From Streptomyces sp. NBC_01478 (GTDB taxonomy: Bacteria > Actinomycetota > Actinomycetes > Streptomycetales > Streptomycetaceae): 64,000 nucleotides of DNA. The notes under the pieces were generated by a model that made no database searches, was not told where the DNA came from, and saw only the letters and a program-made list of their open reading frames with translations. Below, piece by piece: positions 1 to 8,254 of this stretch (positions are counted from its first letter, which is position 1; each line of letters opens with the position of its first letter). The stretch is from contig NZ_CP109444.1 in the NCBI RefSeq assembly GCF_036227225.1, forward strand, positions 3,949,501 to 4,013,500, in the 5' to 3' direction. The position numbers and the translations under genes are program-made.

Positions 1-297
1 ACCCGTCCGCCCGGCGGCGGCTCCGAGACTCCGTACGGTTCCCCGGACCGCGCCGAACTCACCGAGCGGCTGGCCACCCTGACCGCCCGGGAGCTGGAGA
101 TAGCCGAACTGGTGGCGCAGGGGCTCACCAGCCAGGCCATAGCGGACCGGCTCTACGTCAGCCGCCGTACCGTCGAGACCCATGTCTCCCGCGCCTTCCG
201 CAAGACCGGGGTCTCCTCGCGTACTGCCCTGGCCACGCTGATGGCCCGCCGACGCACCGGGAGCCGTTTCGGGGGCGCTCGCACGGAGCAGGACTGA
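1..297 (+). CDS. LuxR-family regulator, C-terminal part (5' end outside window)
   Basis: Reading frame 1 is open from the first base and gives 98 residues before the stop. It contains a GerE/LuxR-type helix-turn-helix: LTARELEIAELVAQGL, then SQAIADRLYVSRRTVETHVS and a third helix. This is a DNA-binding output domain, so the protein is a transcription regulator. The sensory part (receiver, ATPase/TPR or other) lies upstream of the window, so the subfamily cannot be named. The RRTVETHV form fits both large LuxR (LAL) regulators and NarL-type response regulators. It converges with the secreted-protein gene downstream, with about 70 bases between stops. Confidence 0.85.
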   Translation, partial: TRPPGGGSETPYGSPDRAELTERLATLTARELEIAELVAQGLTSQAIADRLYVSRRTVETHVSRAFRKTGVSSRTALATLMARRRTGSRFGGARTEQD

Positions 298-370
298 GCG
301 TGCTCCAGGTGCCCTCGGCGGTGATCGGTGCGCCTCTGACCGGCCACAGCCGTCTCGGCCGGGAAGCCGC

Positions 371-1228
371 CTACCTGACGTCGACGAAGTCGCCGGGCGC
401 CGTCGCGGCGCCGGTCGTGGTGGTGCCGGCGAAGACGAAGCGGTAGTAGCCGTCGGAACCGGCCTTGGTGGTGGTGCTCAGGGTGCCGGTGCTGCTGGTC
501 TTGACCGTCTTGAGGGTGGTGTAGGTGCTGCTGCCCTTCTTGCGGAACTGCAACTTCACTGGCTGGGACACGTAGCCCGCGTACTTGCCCGTGGTCCAGT
601 TGGCGCGACTCAGCTTGCCGGTGACCGTGATGGTCTTGCCCTTCTTCACCGGCTCCGGGGAGGCGTTGACGGTCAGCTTGGCGGCACGCTTGATACTCGC
701 CCTGACGACGTCGTCGTCGATACTGACGTTCAGGTAGAGGTCGAAGGCGCCCAGGAAGAGCTTCCAGGGTCCAGCGGTGCCGTTGCCGTCCTTGAAGTCG
801 ACCGCGGGGTCGATGGTGAAGACCGTCTTGCAGCTGTAGCTGTAGCCGCCCTGAACCGTCGTCTCCGTGCAGACGGGGTCGTCGTCCGTCCCCAGGGCGC
901 CGGTGATGGTGTCCGTGTTCGAACTGTCGGTGCCCTGCCACAGGAACGCCTGGGTGAGGGCCAGGCCTTCCTCGTCGAAGGCGGTGAACGTGACGGGAAC
1001 GGCCTTCTTGCCCGTCACGCCGAGAACGACGTCCTTGCCCTTGTTGACGACCCCGTCCTTGAAGGTGGTGCCGCCGATGGCGTCCCTCGGCCGGACGTTG
1101 TGGGAGGCGAGGGATCTGAGATCCGTCGCCGCATCGTAGTGCTCCGCTCCCTGGGCGGCGCCCGGAAGAACGAGCGCCGAGAGGACGAGGGCGCCGGAAA
1201 GGACGGTGGCGGCGGTGTACGTACGCAT
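371..1228 (-). CDS. Secreted protein with C-terminal Ig-like/carbohydrate-binding-style beta domain
   Basis: 285 residues. The N-terminus is a Sec signal peptide: a positive start, a hydrophobic stretch from about residue 6 to 22, and an Ala-Gln-Gly-Ala cleavage region near residue 27. The mature protein has one close Cys pair (VCTET...YSCKT), probably a disulfide in the oxidising exterior. The last 110 residues, starting near KLTVNASPEPVKKGKTITV, look like the beta-sandwich repeat common in Streptomyces secreted proteins of unknown function (KKGKTITVTGKL, then LQFRKKGSSTYTTLKTVK, then GYYRFVF). No catalytic motif is visible. A GGGGAA stretch precedes the ATG. Function unknown. Confidence 0.8.
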   Translation of the reverse strand: MRTYTAATVLSGALVLSALVLPGAAQGAEHYDAATDLRSLASHNVRPRDAIGGTTFKDGVVNKGKDVVLGVTGKKAVPVTFTAFDEEGLALTQAFLWQGTDSSNTDTITGALGTDDDPVCTETTVQGGYSYSCKTVFTIDPAVDFKDGNGTAGPWKLFLGAFDLYLNVSIDDDVVRASIKRAAKLTVNASPEPVKKGKTITVTGKLSRANWTTGKYAGYVSQPVKLQFRKKGSSTYTTLKTVKTSSTGTLSTTTKAGSDGYYRFVFAGTTTTGAATAPGDFVDVR

Positions 1229-1306
1229 GTGATTTCCCCAAGGTGAAGTGAAGAGGTCAAGAAGTCGGTGCGCGCCCGGCCCCGCGGAAGGGGCTCAGGC
1301 AGTGGC

Positions 1307-2194
1307 TCAATGAATGGCTGAGGGCGCGGCTGAGGGCGCGGAAGTGCCGAAGATGTCGCCGAGGTCGAAGCTGCTTTCGGGCGTCGGGTACAGGTCCGTC
1401 GGCTGGGAGCCCGGTGCGGGTACATCGGCCGGGTCGGCGGTGGGCTTGCCGTCCGGGCTGCACACCTGCGGTGCCGAGGGCTCGGACAGTTCGTAGTCGG
1501 CGACCCGCTGCGACCGGAAGTCCACCGTGGCGCGCCCCGAGACGTCCCGTGCGCCGTCGACGTCGACCTCCTTGGGCAGTTCCTTGCTCGTCAGCGGCTT
1601 GCCCACGGTGATCGAGAGAAGGGCGCCCTCGCAGGGGCTGCGGTCCGTCGCGTAGAGGGACGCGGGCAGGGCGATCTTCTGGTCGACGCCCGCGTCCGTG
1701 TGGAGTTCGACGCGTTTCACCCGGCGGATGTCGAAGTAGTAGCTGGGCCGCAACCCGTTCGAGAGGCGTTCGCCGTCGGCGCCGTCCGCGACTCCGTACA
1801 CCAGCTTCCAGAACTCGACCTGCACAGTGATCTTCCGGCAGAGCGGTCCGTCGTACCCCGGCAGGCTGACGACCGTCAGCGACCCCTTGTCCACATAGTT
1901 CTCCTGGGGCGTGTCGACGACGAACCGAACCCAGTCCTTGGAATCCTCGGCCGTCCACCCCGTGTTGTCGTGGCAACCGGACGCCCCGGTCGGATACGGC
2001 GGAGTGAGAGACGGGGTCGGCGAAGGGCTCGGCGACTCGGACACCCCCGTCGCACTCTCGGACGGATCCCCGGAAAGGGAGGTGTCGTGGGCGCTCGAAC
2101 AACCCCCGGTGAACAGGACGGCGACGGCAAGGACCGCGACGGCAGGCACGACGGGGTGTTTCGGCCCGGGTATGCACTTCGACCCGTATCTCAC
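1307..2194 (-). CDS. Putative lipoprotein
   Basis: 295 residues from the GTG at 2194. This start is chosen because it overlaps the TGA of the upstream membrane-protein gene by four bases (GTGA), a typical coupled pair. A hydrophobic stretch (about residues 14-28) ends in FTGGC, so Cys32 is the likely lipidated residue, although position -3 is not the usual Leu. A Ser/Pro/Thr-rich linker follows (about residues 35-60), then a folded domain with several Cys and no motif I recognise. A longer open frame runs upstream to 2995 but crosses the neighbour and the SARP fragment and is not credible. Probably a surface-exposed protein; function unknown. Confidence 0.7.
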   Translation of the reverse strand: MRYGSKCIPGPKHPVVPAVAVLAVAVLFTGGCSSAHDTSLSGDPSESATGVSESPSPSPTPSLTPPYPTGASGCHDNTGWTAEDSKDWVRFVVDTPQENYVDKGSLTVVSLPGYDGPLCRKITVQVEFWKLVYGVADGADGERLSNGLRPSYYFDIRRVKRVELHTDAGVDQKIALPASLYATDRSPCEGALLSITVGKPLTSKELPKEVDVDGARDVSGRATVDFRSQRVADYELSEPSAPQVCSPDGKPTADPADVPAPGSQPTDLYPTPESSFDLGDIFGTSAPSAAPSAIH

Positions 2195-2595
2195 TGGTCG
2201 AACCAGTTCCTGGCTTCCGCGGAACTGAAGCCCCGCAGCACGACGAAGGCGAAGGCGATGCTCGGGACGACCCCGACGCCTCCCCCCTGGAACAGGCCCA
2301 GCACACCGCTCAGCAGGCTCAGCGCCTCGATGACGATGACTGTGACACGTATCCCGTTCGACCGCTTGCCCGCGAAAACACCGCACAGCAGGAGTGCCCC
2401 CGCGATCAGCAGCGACAGCACCGCCACGAACCGGAGCAGCCCGGCCCCCTCGTCCCGACCGTGGTCCACCGCGTCGTTCACCACGGCCAGCAACAGGAAT
2501 CCCGCCGCCAGGTTCAGCACGGCCTGGACCCATACCCCCACCAACGCCAGCCTGACATTCCTCGGCATCTGCGCTTTCACGCTCGGTGTCGTCAT
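2191..2595 (-). CDS. Small multi-pass membrane protein
   Basis: 134 residues from the ATG at 2595; an in-frame GTG at 2616 would add seven residues and neither start has a clear ribosome site. Hydrophobic segments near residues 15-37, 52-72, 80-102 and 105-122 predict four membrane helices, with a short charged stretch (NDAVDHGRDEG) between the first two. The C-terminus is soluble and ends in WFDQ. It overlaps the downstream lipoprotein gene by four bases, so the two are probably co-translated and may form a small envelope unit. No family recognised. Confidence 0.7.
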   Translation of the reverse strand: MTTPSVKAQMPRNVRLALVGVWVQAVLNLAAGFLLLAVVNDAVDHGRDEGAGLLRFVAVLSLLIAGALLLCGVFAGKRSNGIRVTVIVIEALSLLSGVLGLFQGGGVGVVPSIAFAFVVLRGFSSAEARNWFDQ

Positions 2596-2814
2596 GAATG
2601 CAAGAAAACGGCACACGTGTCAGGACCACGTCGGTAGGAGTACGTATCCCATGTACGTATGTGCCGTCGCCGCCCGGCCGGCGCGATCTCCTCCGCCGTC
2701 GCTTCGGCACGCGGAAACACGCCGGCTGCTCTCGGCGACGAGGTCCGCAGGCACGAGACACGACTGCGCCCGAGGGGCACTGGCCGAGGACGGCTTCGGC
2801 GCACGGATCCGGGC

Positions 2815-3190
2815 CGCCGCCGACCGGACAATATCCGCCCCTCTGCGATGGCCAAAGCTTGCCGCAGACGGGAGAGGTAGCCGTAGAGCGTGTTGCGGAC
2901 CCCCTTGCGGATGGCGGTCGGCCCAGCCGCGCTCGACGAACTGGTCCACCTTGACCACCCGGTTGGCGTCCACCAGCAGCACTGCCGGCACGCACCGCTG
3001 CCGGGCATGACCCAGATCAACGATTCGGCCGTCCACACGCGCCTCGACACTGCCGAGCAAATCGAACTCAACCGTCGCAGCACGCCCCCGAGTCTCACGT
3101 CGCCACCCTGGCGCAGCACCTTCGACCAGCCCATTCAACGTTTGTCCAAGGATCACCGACGGTCGGCCGCGCACCTTGGTCTCGTCCACG
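2815..3190 (-). pseudogene. Decayed 5' fragment of a SARP (BTAD-type) regulator
   Basis: The minus strand reads VEFDLLGSVEARVDGRIVDL and then LGHARQRC and VDANRVVKVDQFVER, the start of a SARP winged-helix domain. It then loses frame near HPQ and continues in another frame as NTLYGYLSRLRQALAIAEG. The same residues occur in one frame in the large regulator at 8255-11819. The DNA match extends past the gene start into the leader (about 3127-3185 against 11867-11930). The start codon aligned with the intact copy is GCG rather than GTG. No AAA or TPR part is present. It is a broken duplicate, not a gene. Confidence 0.8.
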
Positions 3191-3219
3191 CAACCGGGCC
3201 GACGAACCTAGGAGACACC

Positions 3220-3672
3220 ATGCGTAGTCGCACACGAGCCGACGAAGTGACAGGCGCGAAGTGGGCCGTACGGACGGGCGCACTCATCTCCGGCGTGGCC
3301 CTGGCCGCCTCGCTGGGCGGCGTCAGCCAGGCCCAGGCGGCAACGCCCAGGTCCTCCGCCAGCATCCAGTCCGTCGACTACATCCCCGGCAAGGACGTCA
3401 CGGTCGGAAGCTGCAAGGGGTGGATGAACCGCAGGTCCACCGACGGCTACGTCCAGGGACTCGTGCAGTCCTGGAACGGTGTGGACTGCGAAATGTGGCT
3501 GGAGCGAAAGGTCATCGGCTCGTACGACTACAAACACGTGTCCAACGGCACCGACGTGGTCAACACCACCGCCTCGACCGGCTTCTACTGGAACGGCACC
3601 AACGCCGGCACGCGTGTCTGCATCACCAACTGGAGCACCTACGTCAGCGACTGCGGCGAGACTGCCTGGTGA
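3220..3672 (+). CDS. Small secreted protein
   Basis: 150 residues from the ATG at 3220, which follows AGGAG by five bases. In-frame sequence continues upstream but has no ribosome site and overlaps the SARP fragment. Residues about 17-41 form a signal peptide with Ala-Gln-Ala-Ala at the cleavage region. The mature part, about 110 residues, has four Cys (GSCKGW, VDCEMW, RVCITN, SDCGET), many aromatic residues and repeated Gly/Ser/Thr, consistent with a compact disulfide-bonded beta protein. Like the secreted protein at 12036 it lies divergently from a SARP-type sequence, although the two mature proteins differ. Function unknown. Confidence 0.75.
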   Translation: MRSRTRADEVTGAKWAVRTGALISGVALAASLGGVSQAQAATPRSSASIQSVDYIPGKDVTVGSCKGWMNRRSTDGYVQGLVQSWNGVDCEMWLERKVIGSYDYKHVSNGTDVVNTTASTGFYWNGTNAGTRVCITNWSTYVSDCGETAW

Positions 3673-4111
3673 GCTCCCGTCACGTCGTCGCACACCGCGG
3701 AGCGGTTTTGTGGCGGCGTGACCGCGAACGGTGTCGGAGCCAGCCAGGTATCTGCGGCAGCCCGCCCGGCTCGCTCCGGCACTCGGCAGGTCGAGGAAAC
3801 GAACGCGGCCGGGCCGCCGGGGCGTCGCGCCACCTGGGCGGTGACGCCGGAGGAGAGCGACCGCTGATCCCGGGCGTTCGTCGCACCCATCGCGTCAGGG
3901 CCATGCCTCTCGCGTACGTGGGCAACACGGCGGGGCGGCGGTTCGTGGTGGGACTTCCCGAACGGGAGATCGGCTGCACCCCCAGATCCGCGAACACCCC
4001 TGCGGTTGCGGTCCTGTTCGGCCCATGACATGGCCCGAAGGGCTCAAGCCCGTCGCCCCGCGCGAGGGACAGTGATCGTGCAGCGAGGCAACGCACGAGG
4101 AGGGCCGTCAC
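3673..4111 (+). other. Non-coding stretch, mostly duplicated leader DNA
   Basis: I see no convincing gene. From about 3776 on, the sequence is nearly the same as 28990-29317, the leader of the Stealth-type gene in island 2. A plus-strand frame ending at 4028 (VGNTAGRRFVVGLPEREI) is conserved between copies, but it has no ribosome site and the identity is at DNA level. Confidence 0.5.
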
Positions 4112-4440
4112 GTGAACACGGTCCACCACAACCCCGAGGTGTCATGGCCGGTGCGCCTGTACCGGCGCGCCGTGCCCGCCCGCCTCAGGCGGGCCCTCGT
4201 GGAACGCACGACCCCGCAGACCCGCGCGCGGCATGGCTGGTGCGCCGCCATCCCGGCCTGCTCACCGGCCACGACCGAGAGGTGCGGCTGGTCCGCGATA
4301 TGCCCAAACTGGTCCTCGTACGCCCCGACATCTCGCCACTGGCGGCGCGCAACGCCAACGCGGCCGCGGTCCGCGCGTCCCTCGACGGGGCGGGTCTCGA
4401 CTACTTCTGCGTACGCGGCCGCAGCAACGCCGCCGCGAGC
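3776..4440 (+). repeat. Direct repeat, copy A (partner at 28990-29760)
   Basis: Long near-identical segment shared with the leader and first ~140 codons of the Stealth-type gene. Relative to copy B it lacks about 60 bases just after the start codon and about 60 bases near 4230. Identity stops near 4435, after the shared CVRGRS codons. Confidence 0.85.
4112..4440 (+). pseudogene. Truncated copy of the Stealth-type gene (5' part only)
   Basis: The GTG and its AGGAGG site match those of the gene at 29318. The frame then shares the [20 protein letters not shown] segment, loses frame after the second internal deletion, and ends in unrelated sequence. Only the variable N-terminal region is present; none of the conserved Stealth blocks (the VVYTWVDG and YFNDD motifs) remain. 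The frame continues open into the hydrolase gene, but that long fusion is not credible because the hydrolase has its own ribosome site and start at 4754. Confidence 0.75.
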
Positions 4441-4753
4441 GTGTCCCTGTATCCCGAACGCGTCCCGGTTGCATGGAATCAGAAGACCCGAGAGCGAACA
4501 CGCCGACGCAGGACGGGGTATCGAACCCACGCGCAGCGGATTCCCGTTCCAACGCGCAGAGACTCCGGCCTCTGGCAGCTCCGCGGTGAGGTGCCTCGAA
4601 GAGCGACGGCAACCGAGCCTGACCTGGCATCGGCGCCGTGACCTGCCGATTTCAGGTTTTCCGCAGGTACGCCGAAGCCGGGAGCACCACGATGACCTCT
4701 GCCTGACCGCCGACGCCGTCGTGGGGGCGGTCGACCGACTGAGGGGGACAATC
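4441..4753 (+). other. Gene-free junction upstream of the hydrolase operon
   Basis: No gene seen. It holds the point where copy A of the large repeat ends, a tRNA T-arm-like repeat (4510-4566), and at its end the GAGGGGG ribosome site for the hydrolase. The operon promoter should lie here, but I cannot pick -10/-35 boxes with confidence. Confidence 0.4.
4510..4566. repeat. tRNA T-arm-like repeat, copy 1 (partner at 15124-15177)
   Basis: About 55 bases shared with 15124-15177 with a few differences. On the minus strand both contain GTGGGTTCGAT, which resembles the T-arm of a tRNA 3' end. No complete tRNA can be folded around either copy. Possible footprint of an integration site. Confidence 0.5.
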
Positions 4754-5866
4754 ATGCCGATCCAGAAGTGCGCCGCCATCCCCCGTCACACCACGACCGG
4801 CGTCCCCGACGCCCAGGTCACCGTCCACCCCGTCACCACGGACGACGGACTCGGCCTCCAACTGACCCGTTTCCGCCGGGCGGAGTGCGACGACGTCGTA
4901 CTCCTCGTCCATGGACTGACCGCGTCCAGCGACCTGTTCATCATGCCCGAGCACCGGAATCTGGCGACCTGCCTCCTCGACAACGGTTTCGCGGACGTAT
5001 GGACGCTCGACATGCGGATGAGCAACCGCTTCCCGTACAACACGGAACCGCACGCGCACACCCTCGACGACATCGCCCTGTACGACTACCCGGCCGCGCT
5101 CGCCGAACTGCGCCGACATGTCGGCGAACGGCGCGTGCACGTCGTGGCGCACTGTCTCGGGTCGATGACCTTCCTCATGAGCCTGTACGCCGGCGCCGTA
5201 CGGGACATCACCAGCGTCGTCACCAGCGCGGTCGGCCTGCTGATGCGCGTACCGGCCTGGTCTCGCTGGAAACTGGCGTACGGCCCCGCGCTCGTCGAGG
5301 GCGCGCTCGGGCTGTCCCAGCTCGACCCGCGGAGCGGCGACGCGGCCTGGTTCAGCCGGAGCGGGCTGTTCGCCCGTCTGGTGTCACTGGCGCACCCGGA
5401 GTGCGACAACCCGGCCTGCCACATGGTGAGTTTCATGTGGGGCACCGGCTGGCCCGCGCTCTACAGCCACGACAGACTCGACCCCGTCACGCACGACCGC
5501 GTCGCGGACCTGCTCGGCCCTGTCGGGCTGGGCTACCACCGGCACATCGGCAGGATCGTACGAGCGGGTCGTGCCGTGAAGCACGACGCCGCCGAGCCGC
5601 GCCACGCGCACCTCCCCGACGACTACCTCGCGGCGGCGGCCAAGGGCGGCCCGCCGGTGCTGTTCCTGACCGGCGAGCACAACCGCGTCTTCGGGGACTC
5701 GGTCGTCCAGGAGCACGAGGCGATGTCGCGGGAGACCGCCGACCCCGACCGCTACGAACTGTTCGTCGCCCCCGGCTACGGCTACGTGGACACGATCATC
5801 GGCCGGGACGCGCACCGGGACGTGTTCCCGCACCTCCTCGACTTCCTCCACCGAAGGGCTGTATGA
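4754..5866 (+). CDS. Alpha/beta hydrolase with Cys in the nucleophile elbow
   Basis: 370 residues; the ATG at 4754 follows GAGGGGG. An alpha/beta-hydrolase core is visible: VVLLVHGLTASSDLF (oxyanion-hole region, about residues 51-65), then VHVVAHCLGSMTFLMSL, where the usual G-x-S-x-G elbow reads AHCLGS with Cys as the nucleophile, and near the C-terminus VLFLTGEHNRVF (acid region) and a His candidate in the last 20 residues. One base separates its stop from the GMC oxidase start, so the pair is an operon. In the family, such hydrolases next to cholesterol oxidase-like flavoenzymes suggest action on a sterol or other lipid ester; the substrate is inference. A signal peptide is not evident, so it is probably cytosolic. 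Confidence 0.85.
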   Translation: MPIQKCAAIPRHTTTGVPDAQVTVHPVTTDDGLGLQLTRFRRAECDDVVLLVHGLTASSDLFIMPEHRNLATCLLDNGFADVWTLDMRMSNRFPYNTEPHAHTLDDIALYDYPAALAELRRHVGERRVHVVAHCLGSMTFLMSLYAGAVRDITSVVTSAVGLLMRVPAWSRWKLAYGPALVEGALGLSQLDPRSGDAAWFSRSGLFARLVSLAHPECDNPACHMVSFMWGTGWPALYSHDRLDPVTHDRVADLLGPVGLGYHRHIGRIVRAGRAVKHDAAEPRHAHLPDDYLAAAAKGGPPVLFLTGEHNRVFGDSVVQEHEAMSRETADPDRYELFVAPGYGYVDTIIGRDAHRDVFPHLLDFLHRRAV

Positions 5867-5867
5867 G

Positions 5868-8249
5868 ATGACGGAGTCGCACGCCGAACACGTCGGAACC
5901 GTCGTCGTCGGCTCGGGATTCGGCGGCTCCGTGGCCGCGTACCGGCTGGCCGAGGCCGGACAGCAGGTGGTCCTGCTGGAACGTGGACGCGCCTACCCGC
6001 CCGGCGGCTTCGCCCGTTCCCCGGCCGAACTCGGCCGTGCGTTCTGGGACCCGCGGGCAGGCCTGCACGGCCTGTTCGACGTGTGGAGCTTCCGCGCCTT
6101 CGACTCCGTCGTCGCCAGCGGACTGGGCGGCGGATCGCTCATCTACGCGAGTGTGCTGCTGCGCAAGGACGAACGCTGGTTCGTCGACGAACAGCCGCTG
6201 CCCGGCGGCGGCTACGAGGCCTGGCCCGTCGGCCGCGCCGAACTCGACCCGCACTACGACGAGGTCGAGCGGATGCTCCGCCCGGTCCCGTACCCGCTCG
6301 ACCGCCCCGGCTACACGGACACACCCCGGGCGCACGCGATGCGTGAAGCGGCCGAACGGCTGGGCCTGACCGCGGAACGGCCGCCGCTCTCGATCAGCTT
6401 CGCCCCGAAACCGGGCGCCGACCCCGAGCCCGGACTGCCGATGGCCGACACCGACCAGGGCAACCTGCACGGTGTCGGCCGCCGTACCTGCCGCCTGTGC
6501 GGTGAGTGCAACCTCGGCTGCAACGACGGTGCCAAGAACAGCCTCGACCACACCTATCTGTCGGCGGCACAGCGGCACGGTGCCGACCTGCGCACCGGAC
6601 ACGAGGTGCGCGCGGTGCGGGCCCTCGCGCGAGGCGGATACGCGGTGGACTACGTCAGACACGGAAGACACGGACCAGATGACGAAGGGGGAGGGGAACG
6701 GGGTGATCCGGACGGCCGCCGCGGGGACGGAGGAGTCGCGTCCGGATCACCCCACACCTCCGGATCACCCCGTGCCTCCCGAACGCTCCACACCATCACC
6801 TGCGACCGTCTGGTCCTCGCCGCCGGCACCTACAACACGGTCTCGCTGCTCCTGCGCTCCCGCCGGAACCTGCCCGGTCTGAGCCCGGCGATCGGCAGCC
6901 GGTTCTCGACGAACGGCGACCACCTCGCGTTCGTGCTCCGGGCCGGGCGGGGCGACGAGCCCCGGCCGATGCGTCCCAGCCGCGGTCCGGTCATCACCAG
7001 CTCCATCCGGCTGCCCGACGAACTGGACGGCGTACCCGGCGCGGGGCGCGGAGGATACATCCAGGACGCGGGATACCCGGGTTTCGTGGAGTGGCTCGTC
7101 GAAGGCGCTCACGCACCGCAGGGAGTCTCCCGGGCGGCCCGCTTCCTGGCCGGGAGGCTGCTCGACCGGATCTCCCGCGCCCCGGACCCCAGCCTCTCGG
7201 GCGCGTTCGCCGAGCTCCTCGGCGACGGCGCGTTCACCGGTACGTCCCTGCCGCTGCTCGCGATGGGCCGAGATGTGCCGGACGGCGAACTGCGCATGCG
7301 GGGCGGCCGGTTGGACAGCACCTGGACGGTACGGGGCGGCAGCGCGGCCCAGTTCGAGCGGACGCGCACACTCATGCGGCAGATCGCCGGCGCGCTCGGC
7401 GGCGGATACGCCGACCATCCGCTCTGGCACCGGAACCGCGTCCTCACGGTGCACCCGCTCGGCGGCGCCCCCATCGGCCGGCATCCCGACATCGGGGTCT
7501 GCGATCCGTACGGCGAGGTCTTCGGCCACCCGGGCCTGTACGTCGCGGACGGGGCGGCGATGCCCGGCCCGGTGGGCCCCAACCCGGCCCTCACCATCGC
7601 CGCCCTGGCCGACCGTATGTGCACCCGCCTGCTGGAGCACCGGCCCGCCACTCCACGGGCGGTCGCGCACCGCACGTACCCCCGCCGCACCTCGCTCCAG
7701 TTCACGGAGGAACTGCGCGGACGCTACGCACCCGGTGCGGACGGGGCCCTGACCCAACCGTTCGCGTTCCGGCTCACCGTCACGGCCGACGACGTGGACG
7801 CCTTCCTGGACGAACCGGACCACGAGGCGCGCGCGGACGGCTGGATCGACAGCCCCTCCTTCGGCGGACGCCGGCCCGTCCTGCACGGCAGCGTCCGCCT
7901 GTTCGAGGACGGCTGCCGGACGATGCGCTACCGGCTCCACTTCACCGACGCCGACGGCCGGCCCCGCACCTTCACCGGCCGCAAGGACCTGGCGCCCGGC
8001 ACCCCGGCCCGACTGTGGACCGACACGACCAGGCTGACCTTCCGCGTCCTGGACGGACACATCCACGAACCGGGCGGGACCGACGCCGCGCTCCTGGGCA
8101 CGGGCACGGCGAGTCTCGGCGCCACCGATCTCGCCCGCCTGCTCGCCACGTTCCGCACAACGGGCCCGCACGGCACCGCGGCACTCACTCGCTTCGGCCG
8201 CTTCTTCGCCGGCGAACTCTGGAACACCTACGCCCTGCGGCGCCCCTGA
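5868..8249 (+). CDS. GMC-family FAD oxidoreductase, cholesterol oxidase-like
   Basis: 793 residues. The N-terminus has the FAD-binding Rossmann motif VVVGSGFGGSVAAYRLAEAG (about residues 12-31) with the acidic end LLERG. A Cys cluster follows near residues 205-218 (CRLCGECNLGC, then NDGAKNSLD), characteristic of the GMC branch that includes cholesterol oxidase-like proteins. The C-terminal FAD/active-site part has VHPLGGAPIG and GLYVADGAAMPGPVGPNPAL (about residues 530-570). About 200 extra residues follow, rich in beta structure, that are not part of a minimal GMC enzyme. Residues about 264-304 are a Gly/Asp/Ser-rich insertion with an internal repeat. It probably oxidises an alcohol, perhaps a sterol, with the hydrolase just upstream supplying or processing the ester. 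Confidence 0.88.
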   Translation: MTESHAEHVGTVVVGSGFGGSVAAYRLAEAGQQVVLLERGRAYPPGGFARSPAELGRAFWDPRAGLHGLFDVWSFRAFDSVVASGLGGGSLIYASVLLRKDERWFVDEQPLPGGGYEAWPVGRAELDPHYDEVERMLRPVPYPLDRPGYTDTPRAHAMREAAERLGLTAERPPLSISFAPKPGADPEPGLPMADTDQGNLHGVGRRTCRLCGECNLGCNDGAKNSLDHTYLSAAQRHGADLRTGHEVRAVRALARGGYAVDYVRHGRHGPDDEGGGERGDPDGRRGDGGVASGSPHTSGSPRASRTLHTITCDRLVLAAGTYNTVSLLLRSRRNLPGLSPAIGSRFSTNGDHLAFVLRAGRGDEPRPMRPSRGPVITSSIRLPDELDGVPGAGRGGYIQDAGYPGFVEWLVEGAHAPQGVSRAARFLAGRLLDRISRAPDPSLSGAFAELLGDGAFTGTSLPLLAMGRDVPDGELRMRGGRLDSTWTVRGGSAAQFERTRTLMRQIAGALGGGYADHPLWHRNRVLTVHPLGGAPIGRHPDIGVCDPYGEVFGHPGLYVADGAAMPGPVGPNPALTIAALADRMCTRLLEHRPATPRAVAHRTYPRRTSLQFTEELRGRYAPGADGALTQPFAFRLTVTADDVDAFLDEPDHEARADGWIDSPSFGGRRPVLHGSVRLFEDGCRTMRYRLHFTDADGRPRTFTGRKDLAPGTPARLWTDTTRLTFRVLDGHIHEPGGTDAALLGTGTASLGATDLARLLATFRTTGPHGTAALTRFGRFFAGELWNTYALRRP

Positions 8250-8254
8250 GAAGC

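Noticed and set aside
4112..5866. Single 584-codon Stealth-hydrolase fusion
   Set aside because: The join is accidental: the first part has lost frame relative to the intact Stealth gene, and the hydrolase has its own ribosome site and ATG at 4754.
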